64,000 nucleotides of DNA from assembly GCF_030435705.1 (NCBI RefSeq), contig NZ_CP129382.1, positions 496,001-560,000 of the forward strand, read 5' to 3'. The notes beneath the pieces are model-generated. The model saw nothing but the letters and a program-made list of their open reading frames with translations. It did not search any database and had not been told where the DNA came from. Numbering within the stretch: the stretch's first letter is position 1; each line of letters opens with the position of its first letter. The translations under genes and the position numbers were made by a program. Source of the stretch: Rhizobium sp. SSA_523 (GTDB taxonomy: Bacteria; Pseudomonadota; Alphaproteobacteria; Rhizobiales; Rhizobiaceae). Positions 46,869 through 56,138 of this stretch are shown here, piece by piece.

Positions 46869-46934
46869 ATCCGCACCATAATCCTGGTCTGACGGCGTGG
46901 CAAGCAGGCCTGTCCCGGAGAGATCCGTAGAGGA

Positions 46935-47612
46935 TCAATCCGCGCCGCTGCCGCTGCCCTGCCGGTCGAGCGCCTGGTTGAAATGCGCGCGCACCTTGTC
47001 CTCGGCATTGCGCCAATCCGTCACCTGCACCACGTGCGGCCCCGGCTTGGGCGCATGTTTGTGGATCTCCCGCTGCGGCATCAGATGCACCAGCAGGCAG
47101 TTCGGCATACTATCGCCCACCGAAACATGGTTGTGCACCATGTCGTCGATGAAGGCCAGCGGCAGGTCGCGCTCACCATGCATCCGGCGGATCACCGGCC
47201 CCTTCGGCGTTTCCGTCGCCAGAAGGGGAAAGGTCAGCTCCAACTGGTCCAGCAGGCGCCGGCGCATCTGCGTGTAGCGCGGCGGCATGGCGGTGAGAAA
47301 CACCACATCGGCCTCTGCACCCAGCGATTTCAGGCTGGAAACGGCATCGCCGAACGGCGTCTGCCACTGTTCCTGGGCCTCGAAGAAATCGAGAACCAGT
47401 TGCGATACGAGCGTGTCCGCCAGCGGCTGCTGGTCGATCGTCGAGAGGATATTGCCATGCAGGCGGTAGGAGCGGGGCTCCAGCCTATGCCCAAGGCTGA
47501 CGAGAAACTGCTCGAAGGGCATCATGAATTCGAGAACAACATCGTCCACATCGCAGACGACCAGCGGGCGGTCCGTCAGCCGGACGTGATCCAGATCGAT
47601 TATCTCGCTCAT
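46935..47612 (-). CDS. HAD-like hydrolase-family protein
   Basis: 225 residues. The ATG at 47612 gives MSEIIDLDHVRLTDRPLVVCDVDDVVLEF. HAD motifs are recognisable: motif I CDVDDVVLEF (Asp20, Asp22), motif II FLTAMPPRY (Thr about 105), motif IV AFIDDMVHN (Asp-Asp near 151). A family member of unknown substrate; the middle may be a small cap. It overlaps the upstream DUF3572 stop by one base (TGATG-type), so the two are translated together. Downstream lies dinB, 67 bp away. Confidence 0.75.
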   Translation of the reverse strand: MSEIIDLDHVRLTDRPLVVCDVDDVVLEFMMPFEQFLVSLGHRLEPRSYRLHGNILSTIDQQPLADTLVSQLVLDFFEAQEQWQTPFGDAVSSLKSLGAEADVVFLTAMPPRYTQMRRRLLDQLELTFPLLATETPKGPVIRRMHGERDLPLAFIDDMVHNHVSVGDSMPNCLLVHLMPQREIHKHAPKPGPHVVQVTDWRNAEDKVRAHFNQALDRQGSGSGAD

Positions 47613-47917
47613 CAGTACTGCCCCGAATCGAGGCCCGGCCCCGAATAATGATGCCAGGCCCGCACAACGGCCTCCGGCTGCCACTGGCTCGCTTCGCAAA
47701 AGCTCATCAGCGTCGGCTCATGCGCCATGACGAAATCGACCATGCCCGCCAGGAAACCCGGATCCTGCATGGCTGCCCGCATCTGGCCGGGCTGGACGCC
47801 GGACAGCGCCAGGAAGCGGCCCAGCATGTCCGGCTCGCTGGCAAGCCATTGCAGGATAGCCGCCGCGGTTTCGTCCGGGGCAGCCAGATTTTGCGTTTTT
47901 CCAGGATCTGCGGACAT
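47612..47917 (-). CDS. DUF3572 family protein
   Basis: 101 residues from the ATG at 47917; a TTG at 47947 is an alternative (111 residues). Helical, acidic; the pattern AAAILQWLASEPDMLGRFLALSGVQPGQMRAAMQDPGFLAGMVDFVMAHE is characteristic of this alphaproteobacterial family near divK. Function unknown. It is divergent from divK and precedes the HAD-like gene. Confidence 0.8.
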   Translation of the reverse strand: MSADPGKTQNLAAPDETAAAILQWLASEPDMLGRFLALSGVQPGQMRAAMQDPGFLAGMVDFVMAHEPTLMSFCEASQWQPEAVVRAWHHYSGPGLDSGQY

Positions 47918-48044
47918 GCGGTAATAAATTTCCTTTTCCTCAACCAAATCGCTCTAGTCTCGCCGAAGCTGATGATGAAATCGGCCCCTTGCAAGCCTAT
48001 ATATGCATGACAGGCGTGCAACGCCGGATTTTAAGGATGTGCTT

Positions 48045-48416
48045 ATGCCCAAGAGGGTGATGATTGTTGAAGACAATGAGCTCAACATGAAGCTCTTCCG
48101 CGATCTGATCGAGGCATCCGGCTATAGCACAATCCAGACCCGAAATGGAATGGAGGCGCTGGATCTGGCGCGGCAGCACCGGCCCGATCTCATCCTGATG
48201 GATATTCAGCTTCCCGAAGTATCCGGGCTCGAAGTGACCAAATGGCTGAAGGAAGATGACGAGCTGCACATGATCCCGGTTGTTGCCGTCACCGCCTTCG
48301 CGATGAAGGGCGATGAGGAGCGGATCCGCCAGGGCGGATGTGAGGCCTATGTCTCGAAGCCGATCTCCGTGCCGAAATTCATCGAAACCATTAAGACCTA
48401 TCTCGGTGACGCGTGA
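48045..48416 (+). CDS. divK: Cell-cycle response regulator DivK
   Basis: 123 residues, a lone receiver domain. Phospho-site Asp53 ([13 protein letters not shown]), acidic pocket Glu9-Asp10, Thr/Ser in AVTAFAM and Lys in VSKPIS. DivK relays PleC/DivJ signals to the CckA-CtrA pathway that controls asymmetric division. The ATG at 48045 follows AAGGA; the upstream in-frame ATG at 48003 is not used. Seventeen bp to pleD. Confidence 0.96.
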   Translation: MPKRVMIVEDNELNMKLFRDLIEASGYSTIQTRNGMEALDLARQHRPDLILMDIQLPEVSGLEVTKWLKEDDELHMIPVVAVTAFAMKGDEERIRQGGCEAYVSKPISVPKFIETIKTYLGDA

Positions 48417-48432
48417 GGGAAGGCGATAAGCG

Positions 48433-49800
48433 ATGACCGCACGGATCCTCGTCGTCGATGACATTCCCGCCAATGTGAAATTGCTGGAAGCGCGGCTTCT
48501 GGCGGAATATTTCGACGTGCTGACCGCCGAGGACGGGTTCAAGGCCCTCGATATCGTTGCCAATACCCATGTGGATATCATTCTGCTCGATATCATGATG
48601 CCGGGCATGGACGGTTTCGAGGTCTGCGAAAGGCTGAAATCCGATCCCAAGACCTCCCATATCCCGGTGATCATGGTGACGGCGCTGGACCAGCCGACCG
48701 ATCGCGTGCGCGGCCTGAAGGCCGGTGCCGACGATTTCCTCACCAAGCCGGTGAATGACCTGCAGCTCGTATCCCGCGTCAAAAGCCTGGTGCGGCTGAA
48801 GACCCTCAGCGACGAATTGCGCATCCGCGCCGAAACGGCCCGTAATATCGGCTTCGAGGACTATCTGCGGATGGACAATCTCGACGCCGCCGGCCAAGTC
48901 CTGCTGATCGATGGGCGCGCCAGTTCGCAGGAGCGAATCATCAAAGGCCTCAAGCCGGTTGCTGAGGTCACGGCCTTGTCCGATCCGCAGGCCGGCGTCT
49001 TCGAAGCAGCGGAAAACCCCTTCGACCTGGTGATCATCAGCGGCAATGGCGAAGATTACGATCCGCTTCGCCTGTGTTCGCAGCTGCGCTCGCTCGAACG
49101 GACGCGTTTTCTGCCGCTATTGCTGGTGACGGAGACCGGCGACGAGGAGATGATTGTCCGCGCGCTGGATCTCGGCGTCAATGATTACATCGTGCGCCCG
49201 CTGGACCCGAACGAGCTGGTCGCCCGGACCCTGACCCAGATCAAGCGCAAGCGCTTCAACGATCGCCTGCGCTCCAGCGTGCGCCAGACGATCGAGCTTG
49301 CTGTGACCGACGGGCTGACCGGGCTGAACAATCGGCGCTATCTCGACAACCACTTGAAGACCTTGTTCAACCGTGCCGCGGCGAGGGGCCGCCCGCTTTC
49401 GGTCTGCATCACCGATATCGACCGGTTCAAACAGGTCAACGACACTTATGGACATGACATCGGTGACGAAGTTCTGAAGGAGTTCGCGCGCCGCATCCGT
49501 GCGACCGTGCGCGGCGCAGACCTGGCCTGCCGGTATGGCGGCGAGGAATTCGTGCTGGTCATGCCGGATACGGACAGCGTGTCGGCCGCAGCGATTGCCG
49601 AACGCCTGAGAAGCATGATCGAATCGGTGCCCTTCCAACTGCCGGGCACGGGCCATAGCCTGACCATCACCGCCTCGATCGGGCTGGCCAGCAATAGCGG
49701 CGCCATCGATACGCCGGAACAGCTGATGAAACATGCCGACCGCGCGCTCTACCAGGCCAAGAATTCCGGCCGCAATCGCGTCGTGGCATCGGCGGCATAA
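48433..49800 (+). CDS. pleD: Diguanylate cyclase response regulator PleD
   Basis: 455 residues in the classic REC-REC-GGDEF layout. The first receiver carries Asp53 (IILLDIMMPGMDG). The second (about 150-265) is degenerate, with no phospho-acceptor pattern. The GGDEF domain has the active-site motif GGEEF (CRYGGEEFVLV) and an intact inhibitory RxxD site (RGAD) five residues before it, so it should make cyclic di-GMP and be feedback-inhibited. It cooperates with DivK in cell-pole development. Confidence 0.96.
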   Translation: MTARILVVDDIPANVKLLEARLLAEYFDVLTAEDGFKALDIVANTHVDIILLDIMMPGMDGFEVCERLKSDPKTSHIPVIMVTALDQPTDRVRGLKAGADDFLTKPVNDLQLVSRVKSLVRLKTLSDELRIRAETARNIGFEDYLRMDNLDAAGQVLLIDGRASSQERIIKGLKPVAEVTALSDPQAGVFEAAENPFDLVIISGNGEDYDPLRLCSQLRSLERTRFLPLLLVTETGDEEMIVRALDLGVNDYIVRPLDPNELVARTLTQIKRKRFNDRLRSSVRQTIELAVTDGLTGLNNRRYLDNHLKTLFNRAAARGRPLSVCITDIDRFKQVNDTYGHDIGDEVLKEFARRIRATVRGADLACRYGGEEFVLVMPDTDSVSAAAIAERLRSMIESVPFQLPGTGHSLTITASIGLASNSGAIDTPEQLMKHADRALYQAKNSGRNRVVASAA

Positions 49801-50288
49801 AGTCCGGCCCAGCGCGCGTCGGTGGCGTGTCGGTCAGCCGATGCGAACGGTCCAGCCGGACGTTCATCTGTGCTGCTGCATCCCGCAAAATCGGTGCCGG
49901 ACTTTACCTGCCGCCTGGCGATTCGCCGCCTTACTCGATCTTGTCGTGCCTTGCTGAGCATTCGGGCGAGTGTGTTCCAGTCGGAAGGTCTGCAACCCGA
50001 CTTAGCTGCGTTCTACCATAGCTATTTGGTATTGGTCATGACGACGTCACTCTTTTGACCCTATAGTTCGGCGCAGTGCGAGGCGAGGCAAGGCAAGCGC
50101 GACCATAACCGTTACCGGCAAGCTTGCGACCCGACCACGCCGCTGCTGTTTAAACTGGTTGGGATGCGAGAGAAGCTCGTATTTTTGGGTTGAAATGTAA
50201 GAAATTCCACATTGTGACTTGAGGTTGCCACAGTTATGGAGCTTTCAATTTTAACCATGAGTACCGAGAATTGTGTGTTGCGTTAAGA

Positions 50289-50330
50289 TTAGGTTGATTT
50301 TCGGAAGGTTTTACGCGAGTTTAGCGACAT
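50289..50330 (-). CDS. Possible 13-aa basic micro-ORF
   Basis: On the minus strand an AAGGAG site (50340-50345) nine bases before an ATG opens MSLNSRKTFRKST and a stop. The ribosome site is excellent but the ORF is tiny; it may be a leader peptide or chance. Confidence 0.2.
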   Translation of the reverse strand: MSLNSRKTFRKST

Positions 50331-50398
50331 CGGGTTTTGCTCCTTCGGGAGCGCGCTATACCCCATGATGCTCAGGTCCGCCGCATCTCCTGGGTCGT

Positions 50399-50462
50399 GG
50401 GGTCGGTCGGCCGGCGTGCAAATCAGCGGTTCCTCGTACCGCCCTGCATGCTGGCCGACCCC
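50399..50462. ncRNA. Large compound hairpin, possible structured RNA
   Basis: GGGGTC (50399-50404) pairs with GACCCC (50457-50462); after a four-base bulge GGCCGGCGTGCA (50409-50420) pairs with TGCATGCTGGCC (50445-50456, two wobbles); the loop holds a further GCGGT/ACCGC stem (50426-50430/50438-50442). It is followed on the plus strand by CCTTTT. Strand and function unknown; no known RNA family is recognised. Confidence 0.35.
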
Positions 50463-50735
50463 CTTTTGGGGCTCCGCACAAACGCTCTCATCATTGAAGG
50501 TAAGCCTTAAGTTCCGGGGCGGCTGATCGTCAGCCGGTCCTTCGGAGCAAGGCCGCATTGCGCCGCTGATCCCGGCGGCGCTGTCTCGCGCCGTGGATTC
50601 TGGCTGGGGCTGTCACGCGCTGCGCGTTTAACTTGCTTGCCGTGTCGAAGTCCTTCCACAGGCGAGCGAGGAGGAGCAGCAAAAAACCCGGGAATGAGGG
50701 GCAGGCACGGATAGCGGGTAAGGGCCGGCGGGAGA

Positions 50736-50765
50736 GAAGGCGGCGGGCAAGAAGGCGGCGGGCAA
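50736..50765 (+). repeat. Perfect 15-bp tandem duplication
   Basis: GAAGGCGGCGGGCAA occurs twice in a row, directly beside the rpmG terminator. Confidence 0.85.
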
Positions 50766-50766
50766 T

Positions 50767-50801
50767 AAAAAAGGCGCGGAACCCTGCGGCACCGCGCCTT
50801 T
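50767..50801 (-). terminator. Intrinsic terminator of rpmG
   Basis: On the minus strand GGCGCGG and CCGCGCC form a 7-bp stem (12-base loop) followed by six T; it starts 20 bp after the rpmG stop. Confidence 0.9.
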
Positions 50802-50820
50802 GACTGGAACAAGGTCAAGC

Positions 50821-50988
50821 TTACTTGATCTTGGTTTCCTTGAACTCGACGTGCTTGCGCGCGACGGGGTCGTACTTGGTCTTCGTCATCTTGTCCGTCA
50901 TCGTACGGCTGTTCTTCGTCGTGACGTAGAAGAAACCGGTATCGGCCGTCGACAGCAGCTTGATCTTGATGGTCGTAGCTTTCGCCAT
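50821..50988 (-). CDS. rpmG: 50S ribosomal protein L33
   Basis: 55 residues, too short for most ORF cut-offs. It reads [22 protein letters not shown], then [24 protein letters not shown] and VEFKETKIK: the standard cysteine-free (zinc-independent) L33. An AGGAAG ribosome site lies just before the ATG at 50988, and a terminator follows, so it is a single-gene unit. It lies downstream of the MFS gene stop region by about 95 bp. Confidence 0.97.
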   Translation of the reverse strand: MAKATTIKIKLLSTADTGFFYVTTKNSRTMTDKMTKTKYDPVARKHVEFKETKIK

Positions 50989-51083
50989 GGTCTTCCTGCC
51001 TTTAAATAAAAATCAAGCCGGGGAATGCCTGAGCGCTGTCCACGGCGAAATCTGGCGCGAAACTACAAATCGCGCCCGAAAAG

Positions 51084-52268
51084 TCAAGCCCGATTGCGGC
51101 CGAAAAGCAATCGGCCGATGGATATCAGCACATAAAGCGCGAAGAAGCCGGCCAGGGCATAGGCAAAGCCGTTATTTCCGGTGATATCGATGGCCGCGCC
51201 GATGGCCTGAGGCCCGGCGACCGTGCCGATCGCATAGCAGAAGACGAAGGCCGCGTTGGCCGCCGCCAGGTCTGATCCGGTCAGCCGCGAGCCGAGATGC
51301 GCCAGCCCCACCGTATACAGGCCGGACACGCAGCCGCCCCAGACGAGAAGCAGGCCGGCCATCAGCCACCAGTGCTCGATGAGATAGGGAAGCGCCAGAG
51401 CCCCTGCCAGGCCCGCCACGGCCATCATGAACAGCATGGGACGGCGATCCTTGAGGCGATCGGAAATCATGCCGAAGGGGATCTGGAAGACCATGTTGCC
51501 AAGGCCCATGACGGTCAGCAGCAGTGCCGCATGCGATTCGTTCAACCCGGCGCGATTGGCATAGACCGGAAAGAGCGACAGGCCGCCCGCTTCGACGGCG
51601 CCGAAAACGAAGACGGCCGCCGTGGCTGTCGGCACCAGATACACATAGCGCAGGAAATGTTTCTGCGGCTTCTCATCCAGCACCGGATTCTCGTCGCGCG
51701 CTATATAGATCGGCACAAAGGCCAGCAGGATGGCGGCGGCACCGATGAGGAAGGGCAGGATGCCCTCGCTGCCGATGGCCGAGAAGATCAGCGGTCCCAT
51801 GGCGAAACCGACGGCGAGCACCGTTGCATAGATGCCGAGCACAAGCCCGCGGCGTCGCGGAGGCGCTGCGGCATTGATCCAGAATTCGGAGAGGATGAAG
51901 AGTGTCGTGGTCGCCCCGTGGAAGGCGAACCGCAACGGGAACCACATCCAGAACTCGCTCGCGTAATAGAAGCCGAGGGCGCTGATGGCGGAGATCACCA
52001 CGGCCCAGAGCATGGTGCGCGCGACGCCGAAGGAATGCGCAAGCCTGGTGGTGATCGGCGCGGCGATCATCGCGGCCACCCCGGCCATGGCGGAATTCAG
52101 GCCGATCAGCGTGGAGGATATGCCCCGCTTTTCGAGAATGATGCTGAGCAGCGGCAGGCCGAGACCGATGGCGATCCCGACCGCGCTGATGGCCGAAATG
52201 GCGGCAAAGAGCGAGGGCCAGTGGATATCTTCCCGGTGGCCGTCGCCGCCGCACGTCCGTTCGGACAT
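51084..52268 (-). CDS. MFS transporter (YcaD-like)
   Basis: 394 residues with about 12 hydrophobic helices. The ATG at 52268 follows GAAGGAACGAG; the frame opens nine codons earlier. MFS signatures: loop 2-3 APITTRLAHSFGVARTM (about 63-79) and the cytoplasmic loop GMISDRLKDRRPMLF (about 262-276, the G-x3-D-x-R/K pattern). The WINAAAPPRRRGLVLGIYATVLAVGFAMGP stretch is typical of the YcaD-type group of inner-membrane transporters. Substrate unknown. Confidence 0.85.
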   Translation of the reverse strand: MSERTCGGDGHREDIHWPSLFAAISAISAVGIAIGLGLPLLSIILEKRGISSTLIGLNSAMAGVAAMIAAPITTRLAHSFGVARTMLWAVVISAISALGFYYASEFWMWFPLRFAFHGATTTLFILSEFWINAAAPPRRRGLVLGIYATVLAVGFAMGPLIFSAIGSEGILPFLIGAAAILLAFVPIYIARDENPVLDEKPQKHFLRYVYLVPTATAAVFVFGAVEAGGLSLFPVYANRAGLNESHAALLLTVMGLGNMVFQIPFGMISDRLKDRRPMLFMMAVAGLAGALALPYLIEHWWLMAGLLLVWGGCVSGLYTVGLAHLGSRLTGSDLAAANAAFVFCYAIGTVAGPQAIGAAIDITGNNGFAYALAGFFALYVLISIGRLLFGRNRA

Positions 52269-52598
52269 TTCTCGTTCCTTCGCCTGCAAATCCATTTTAC
52301 ATTAGGTCTCGGTGAGTGGGATGGGTTGAACCGGGGGTCTGCCGGATCACCATTGACACCATGGCTGGGGCGATTTCGCGACGGGTCCGGCGCGCAGCTG
52401 CAGTCGCAAGCCCTGCAACCGGCAAGAGCCGCCAAGGGCCTGGCCTGTCGGCCGGCTTCGGCTGGATGTGAAAATCTGCGCTGCCACGTTTCTCGTTCCC
52501 GTCATTCCGACCGAATGGTCTTGAGTGGCCGACTGCCTTGAGCCGCATCGCTGCATCCATTGCCGCGTGGAGAGTTAACGCACAATCCTTGACAAGAG
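52269..52598. other. Gap between the MFS and NUDIX genes
   Basis: 330 bp; nothing recognised beyond ordinary intergenic sequence. It should hold the promoter of the MFS gene (minus strand). Confidence 0.4.
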
Positions 52599-53303
52599 TT
52601 ACAGCCGATGGCGCACAAACTCACCCTTTCGGAAAGAATAGGCATAGGCCTGGCTTCCAAACGGCAAAGACGGCTCGGACTCAAGCAAAATCTTCAGATC
52701 GCCAGCGACAGCCGTCAGGATCGGCGGCAGACGGACCGAATCGAGCGCGGCCAGATCCAGCCAATGGAAGTCGGTAAGCTCGGTGCTGGACTGGAGATTG
52801 CCGAGATCCACCTGCGCCTCATCGACAAAGGTCGCAAAGAAGCGGTTGTCGAAGCGACGCACGGCGCCGGGTGGCGTAACCGCCCGTCCGATGAGACGCA
52901 GGGAGGAGAGATCCGGGCGATAGGGCGCCTCGGACCCAGCCTGCGGGCCGAGGCTCAGACCCGTCTCCTCGCGCAATTCGCGAAGCGCAGCCAAAGCCAG
53001 GGCGCGGGCGCCGGCCGGCGTCAGGCGCGGCGAACAGCGCCGCAGGAGGATGTCCAGGACGGCGGGATGAAGGTCTTTTGCGAAGGGCAGGGCATGGTCG
53101 CGCAGATCGCGCCTGCCGCCGGGAAAGACGTAGAGATCGGGCATGAAGGCATGGCCGCTGGCCCGCCGGCCGACCAGCACGCGCTTGGTGGGGCCACTGC
53201 GATCGATCAGGATCAGCGATGCCGAAGGCTTTGGCCGCAGCGGCTCTGTCCGCTGCGCCTGCCCTTGCGCCCCCTCAGCAACCGGCTGGAGGCCCGGCGT
53301 CAT
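52599..53303 (-). CDS. NUDIX hydrolase
   Basis: 234 residues. The NUDIX helix is recognisable in ALALAALRELREETGL (RELxEExGL intact), with a preceding FPGGRRDLRDHA loop; the first half of the NUDIX box is divergent, as in the NUDT19-like subgroup. The ATG at 53303 overlaps the DUF983 stop (ATGA), so the two genes are translationally coupled. Likely hydrolyses a nucleoside-diphosphate-linked or CoA-type substrate in the cytosol; not certain. Confidence 0.82.
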   Translation of the reverse strand: MTPGLQPVAEGAQGQAQRTEPLRPKPSASLILIDRSGPTKRVLVGRRASGHAFMPDLYVFPGGRRDLRDHALPFAKDLHPAVLDILLRRCSPRLTPAGARALALAALRELREETGLSLGPQAGSEAPYRPDLSSLRLIGRAVTPPGAVRRFDNRFFATFVDEAQVDLGNLQSSTELTDFHWLDLAALDSVRLPPILTAVAGDLKILLESEPSLPFGSQAYAYSFRKGEFVRHRL

Positions 53304-53767
53304 TCGATGGGGTCGCCTCGACCGGGATCGCGGCTCTCGTCTTCCTGACCGAAGCCATGCATGCGCATGGCCCATTGCAGGCCGATTACGGCTCCCTTGA
53401 TCGGCTGCATGAGCGCCAGCGACATCAGGATGGTGATCGGCACCCAGATGGCGAGATGCGCCCACATCGACAGCGACCAGACCTTCTCCGTCATCATGAA
53501 CCCGCCGACCGTGACATGGCCTATGATGAAGATTACGAGATAGGGCGGAAGGTCGTCGGCCCGGTGATGGGTGAACTCCTCGCCGCAGACGGCGCAGTGA
53601 TCCACCGGCTTCAAAAAGCCGCGGAACAGCCGTCCCTCGCCGCAATGGGGGCAGGTGCATTTCAGCCCGCGCAGCACGGATGGGCCAAGGGCGCGTTCGG
53701 CCGTCTCGGCCCCGCCGTAACGGATGGGCCGCTGCAGCGTATCGGCATGATTGTCCGATATGGTCAT
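53300..53767 (-). CDS. DUF983 family membrane protein
   Basis: 155 residues: a zinc-ribbon-like N-terminal half with CPHCGEGRLFRG and CAVCGEEF (about 39-67), then two transmembrane helices (about 75-96 and 103-127). This family is common near rnr in alphaproteobacteria and has no established function. It lies ten bp after the rnr stop on the same strand and overlaps the NUDIX gene. Confidence 0.88.
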   Translation of the reverse strand: MTISDNHADTLQRPIRYGGAETAERALGPSVLRGLKCTCPHCGEGRLFRGFLKPVDHCAVCGEEFTHHRADDLPPYLVIFIIGHVTVGGFMMTEKVWSLSMWAHLAIWVPITILMSLALMQPIKGAVIGLQWAMRMHGFGQEDESRDPGRGDPIE

Positions 53768-53777
53768 CTGCTCTCTC

Positions 53778-56138
53778 CTACCGACCGCGACGGGGCGGCC
53801 TCGTTCCAGGTTTGCGGGGCGCCTGCCGGTTGCGTCGACCCGATTTGTGGAAGGACCGGGTCGCGGCGCCCATCTTCTGGCCTTCGCTCAGCATTTCGAA
53901 ACGCAGAGCACCGGCCAGCGGGATGGCTTCCGCCAGTTTCACATCGACGGGATCGCCGATCTGGAAACCGAGACCGGTCTTTTCGCCGATCAGGGCCTGG
54001 CGGCTCTCGTCATAGTGAAAATAATCGCTTCCAAGCGTAGATATGGGCACGAAGCCGTCGGCGCCATAGGTGGGAAGCGTGACAAATAGTCCGGCCTTGG
54101 TCACACCAGAGACGCGCCCCTCGAATTCCTGGCCGACGCGCTCCGCCAGATGATGGGCGATCAGCCGGTTGATCGTGTCGCGCTCGGCGGCCATGGCGCG
54201 CCGCTCGAAGGTCGAGATCTCGGCCGCGATATCGTCGAGCTGAGCCTCTTCCTCCTTGGTGATACCGCCTTCGCCGAGCCCCAGCGATCCCACCAGCGCG
54301 CGATGCACGATCAGGTCGGCATAGCGGCGGATGGGAGAGGTGAAATGCGCGTATTTCATCAGGTTCAGGCCGAAATGCCCGATGTTTTCCGGGCTGTAGA
54401 CGGCCTGGCTCTGGCTGCGCAGGACCATTTCATTGACCATGACCTGATGCGGCGTATCCTCGGCCTTGGCCAGAATGCCGTTAAAGGAATTGGCGCGGAC
54501 CTGCCCGCCCTTGGCCATGGACATTCCGAGACTGGCCAGGAATTCGCGCAAGACCTCCTGCTTGGCCAGCGATGGGGCATCGTGGACGCGGTAGACGAGC
54601 GGTTGGCGTCGCTTTTCCAGTGTTTCGGCGGCGGCGACATTGGCCTGGATCATCATTTCCTCGATCAGCTTGTGGGCGTCGAGACGTTCGGGAATGATGA
54701 CCTTGTCGACGGTGCCGTCGGATTTGAGAAGGAGCTTGCGTTCCGGCATGTCGAGTTCGAGCGGCTGACGCCGGTCGCGGCCGCGCTTCATGATGCCATA
54801 GGCGTTCCACAACGGCTTCAGGATCGGGTCGAGCAGCGGCTGGGCTTTGTCGTCGGGCTTGCCGTCAATCGCTGCCTGCGCCTGATTGTAGGAGAGTTTC
54901 GCCGCGCTCTTCATCATGATGCGATGGAAGGTGTGGCTTGCCTTCTTGCCCTCCCGCGAAAACACCATCCGCACCGCAAGCGCCGGACGATCCTCGCCCT
55001 CCCGCAGCGAGCAGAGGTCGTTGGAGATGCGCTCCGGCAGCATGGGCACGACACGGTCCGGAAAATAGACCGAATTGCCGCGCTTGAGCGCTTCCCGATC
55101 GAGGGGGGAGCCGGTGCGGACATAATAGGACACATCGGCGATCGCCACCGTGACGATCACCCCGCCCGGATTGTCGGGAGACGCGTCAGGCTCGGCATAG
55201 ACGGCGTCGTCATGATCCTTGGCATCTGCCGGATCGATGGTGATCAGCGGCAGGTGGCGCCAGTCTTCGCGCTTCACCATGCTTGCCGGCTTGGCGTCTT
55301 CCGCCTCGTCCATCACCGATTTCGGGAAGATGTGGGGAATGCCGTGCGAATAGATGGCAATCATCGAGATCGCCTTTTCCGAGGCGACGGATCCAATGAC
55401 CTTGAGAACCTTGGCGCGGGTGAGGCCGAACCGGTTGCCGCGCAAGACATCCGCCTCGATCAGGTCGCCATCCTTGGCATCCGCCAGATCCGCCTGCGCA
55501 ATCTGCATTTCCTCGCCCCGGCGATCAATCGGCATGAGCCGCGCGCCGCCCTCCGGCATCATCCGGATCACCCCGAGCGAGGCATTGCGATGCTTGTCGA
55601 TGACCTTGACGACACGCGCCGTATAGGCCGGCCCGGACCGGTCCTTGTTGGCGAAGATCTTGGCCAGCACGCGGTCGCCGAGACCTGCGGCGGGCGCCTT
55701 GCTCTTGCTGCGATTGTCGGAGGACTGGCGAATGAGCACCGCGGGTGCTGCGCCCTGTTCCTCCAGCCATTCGGCGGGCCGGCCGATCAGGTCACCGTCC
55801 TTGTCACGCGTGGTGATGTCGAGCACCGTCATCGGCGGCAGGGCGCCCGGCCTCGTCAGCGCCTTGCGGTTCTTCTGCAGCAGGCCTTCATCTTCCAGAT
55901 CGCGCAGCAGGTCCTTCAGCTCCACCCGCGCCTCGCCCTTCAGGCCGAAAGCCTTGGCGATTTCCCGCTTGGTGGCGCGGTCGGGATTGTCGGCGATGAA
56001 TTCGAGGAGGACCTCGCGCGGCGGCACCATTCCCTGCACGATCGTCGACGTGTCACCGGAGGCGGCGAGCTCCGCGCGAAGGGCAGCCTTGCGGCTGGTC
56101 GAAGGGGAGGGCTTTGCTTCGCGCGTGGTCTTCTTCAC
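53778..56138 (-). CDS. rnr: Ribonuclease R
   Basis: 786 residues; processive 3'-5' exoribonuclease acting on structured RNA. N-terminal helix-turn-helix/cold-shock part (about 35-250), the RNB catalytic domain with DAKDHDDAVYAEP (about 305-317; metal-binding Asp cluster) and RISNDLCSLREGEDRPALAV, then an S1 domain (EGRVSGVTKAGLFVTLPTYGADGFVP, about 675-700) and a basic tail. The ATG overlaps the topA stop by four bases (ATGA), indicating coupling. Confidence 0.95.
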   Translation of the reverse strand: MKKTTREAKPSPSTSRKAALRAELAASGDTSTIVQGMVPPREVLLEFIADNPDRATKREIAKAFGLKGEARVELKDLLRDLEDEGLLQKNRKALTRPGALPPMTVLDITTRDKDGDLIGRPAEWLEEQGAAPAVLIRQSSDNRSKSKAPAAGLGDRVLAKIFANKDRSGPAYTARVVKVIDKHRNASLGVIRMMPEGGARLMPIDRRGEEMQIAQADLADAKDGDLIEADVLRGNRFGLTRAKVLKVIGSVASEKAISMIAIYSHGIPHIFPKSVMDEAEDAKPASMVKREDWRHLPLITIDPADAKDHDDAVYAEPDASPDNPGGVIVTVAIADVSYYVRTGSPLDREALKRGNSVYFPDRVVPMLPERISNDLCSLREGEDRPALAVRMVFSREGKKASHTFHRIMMKSAAKLSYNQAQAAIDGKPDDKAQPLLDPILKPLWNAYGIMKRGRDRRQPLELDMPERKLLLKSDGTVDKVIIPERLDAHKLIEEMMIQANVAAAETLEKRRQPLVYRVHDAPSLAKQEVLREFLASLGMSMAKGGQVRANSFNGILAKAEDTPHQVMVNEMVLRSQSQAVYSPENIGHFGLNLMKYAHFTSPIRRYADLIVHRALVGSLGLGEGGITKEEEAQLDDIAAEISTFERRAMAAERDTINRLIAHHLAERVGQEFEGRVSGVTKAGLFVTLPTYGADGFVPISTLGSDYFHYDESRQALIGEKTGLGFQIGDPVDVKLAEAIPLAGALRFEMLSEGQKMGAATRSFHKSGRRNRQAPRKPGTRPPRRGR

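Larger units (their letters stand above)
49801..50820. other. Gene-poor region between pleD and rpmG
   Basis: 1,020 bp without a supported protein gene. In order: an ordinary GC-rich stretch; an AT-rich stretch (about 50155-50335) with possible CtrA sites (TTAACCAT at 50251-50258; TTAA-N7-TTGA at 50283-50297); a large compound hairpin (50399-50462); a small perfect hairpin GGCTGA/TCAGCC (50521-50535); a 15-bp tandem duplication (50736-50765) and the rpmG terminator. It may contain a small RNA. Confidence 0.45.
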
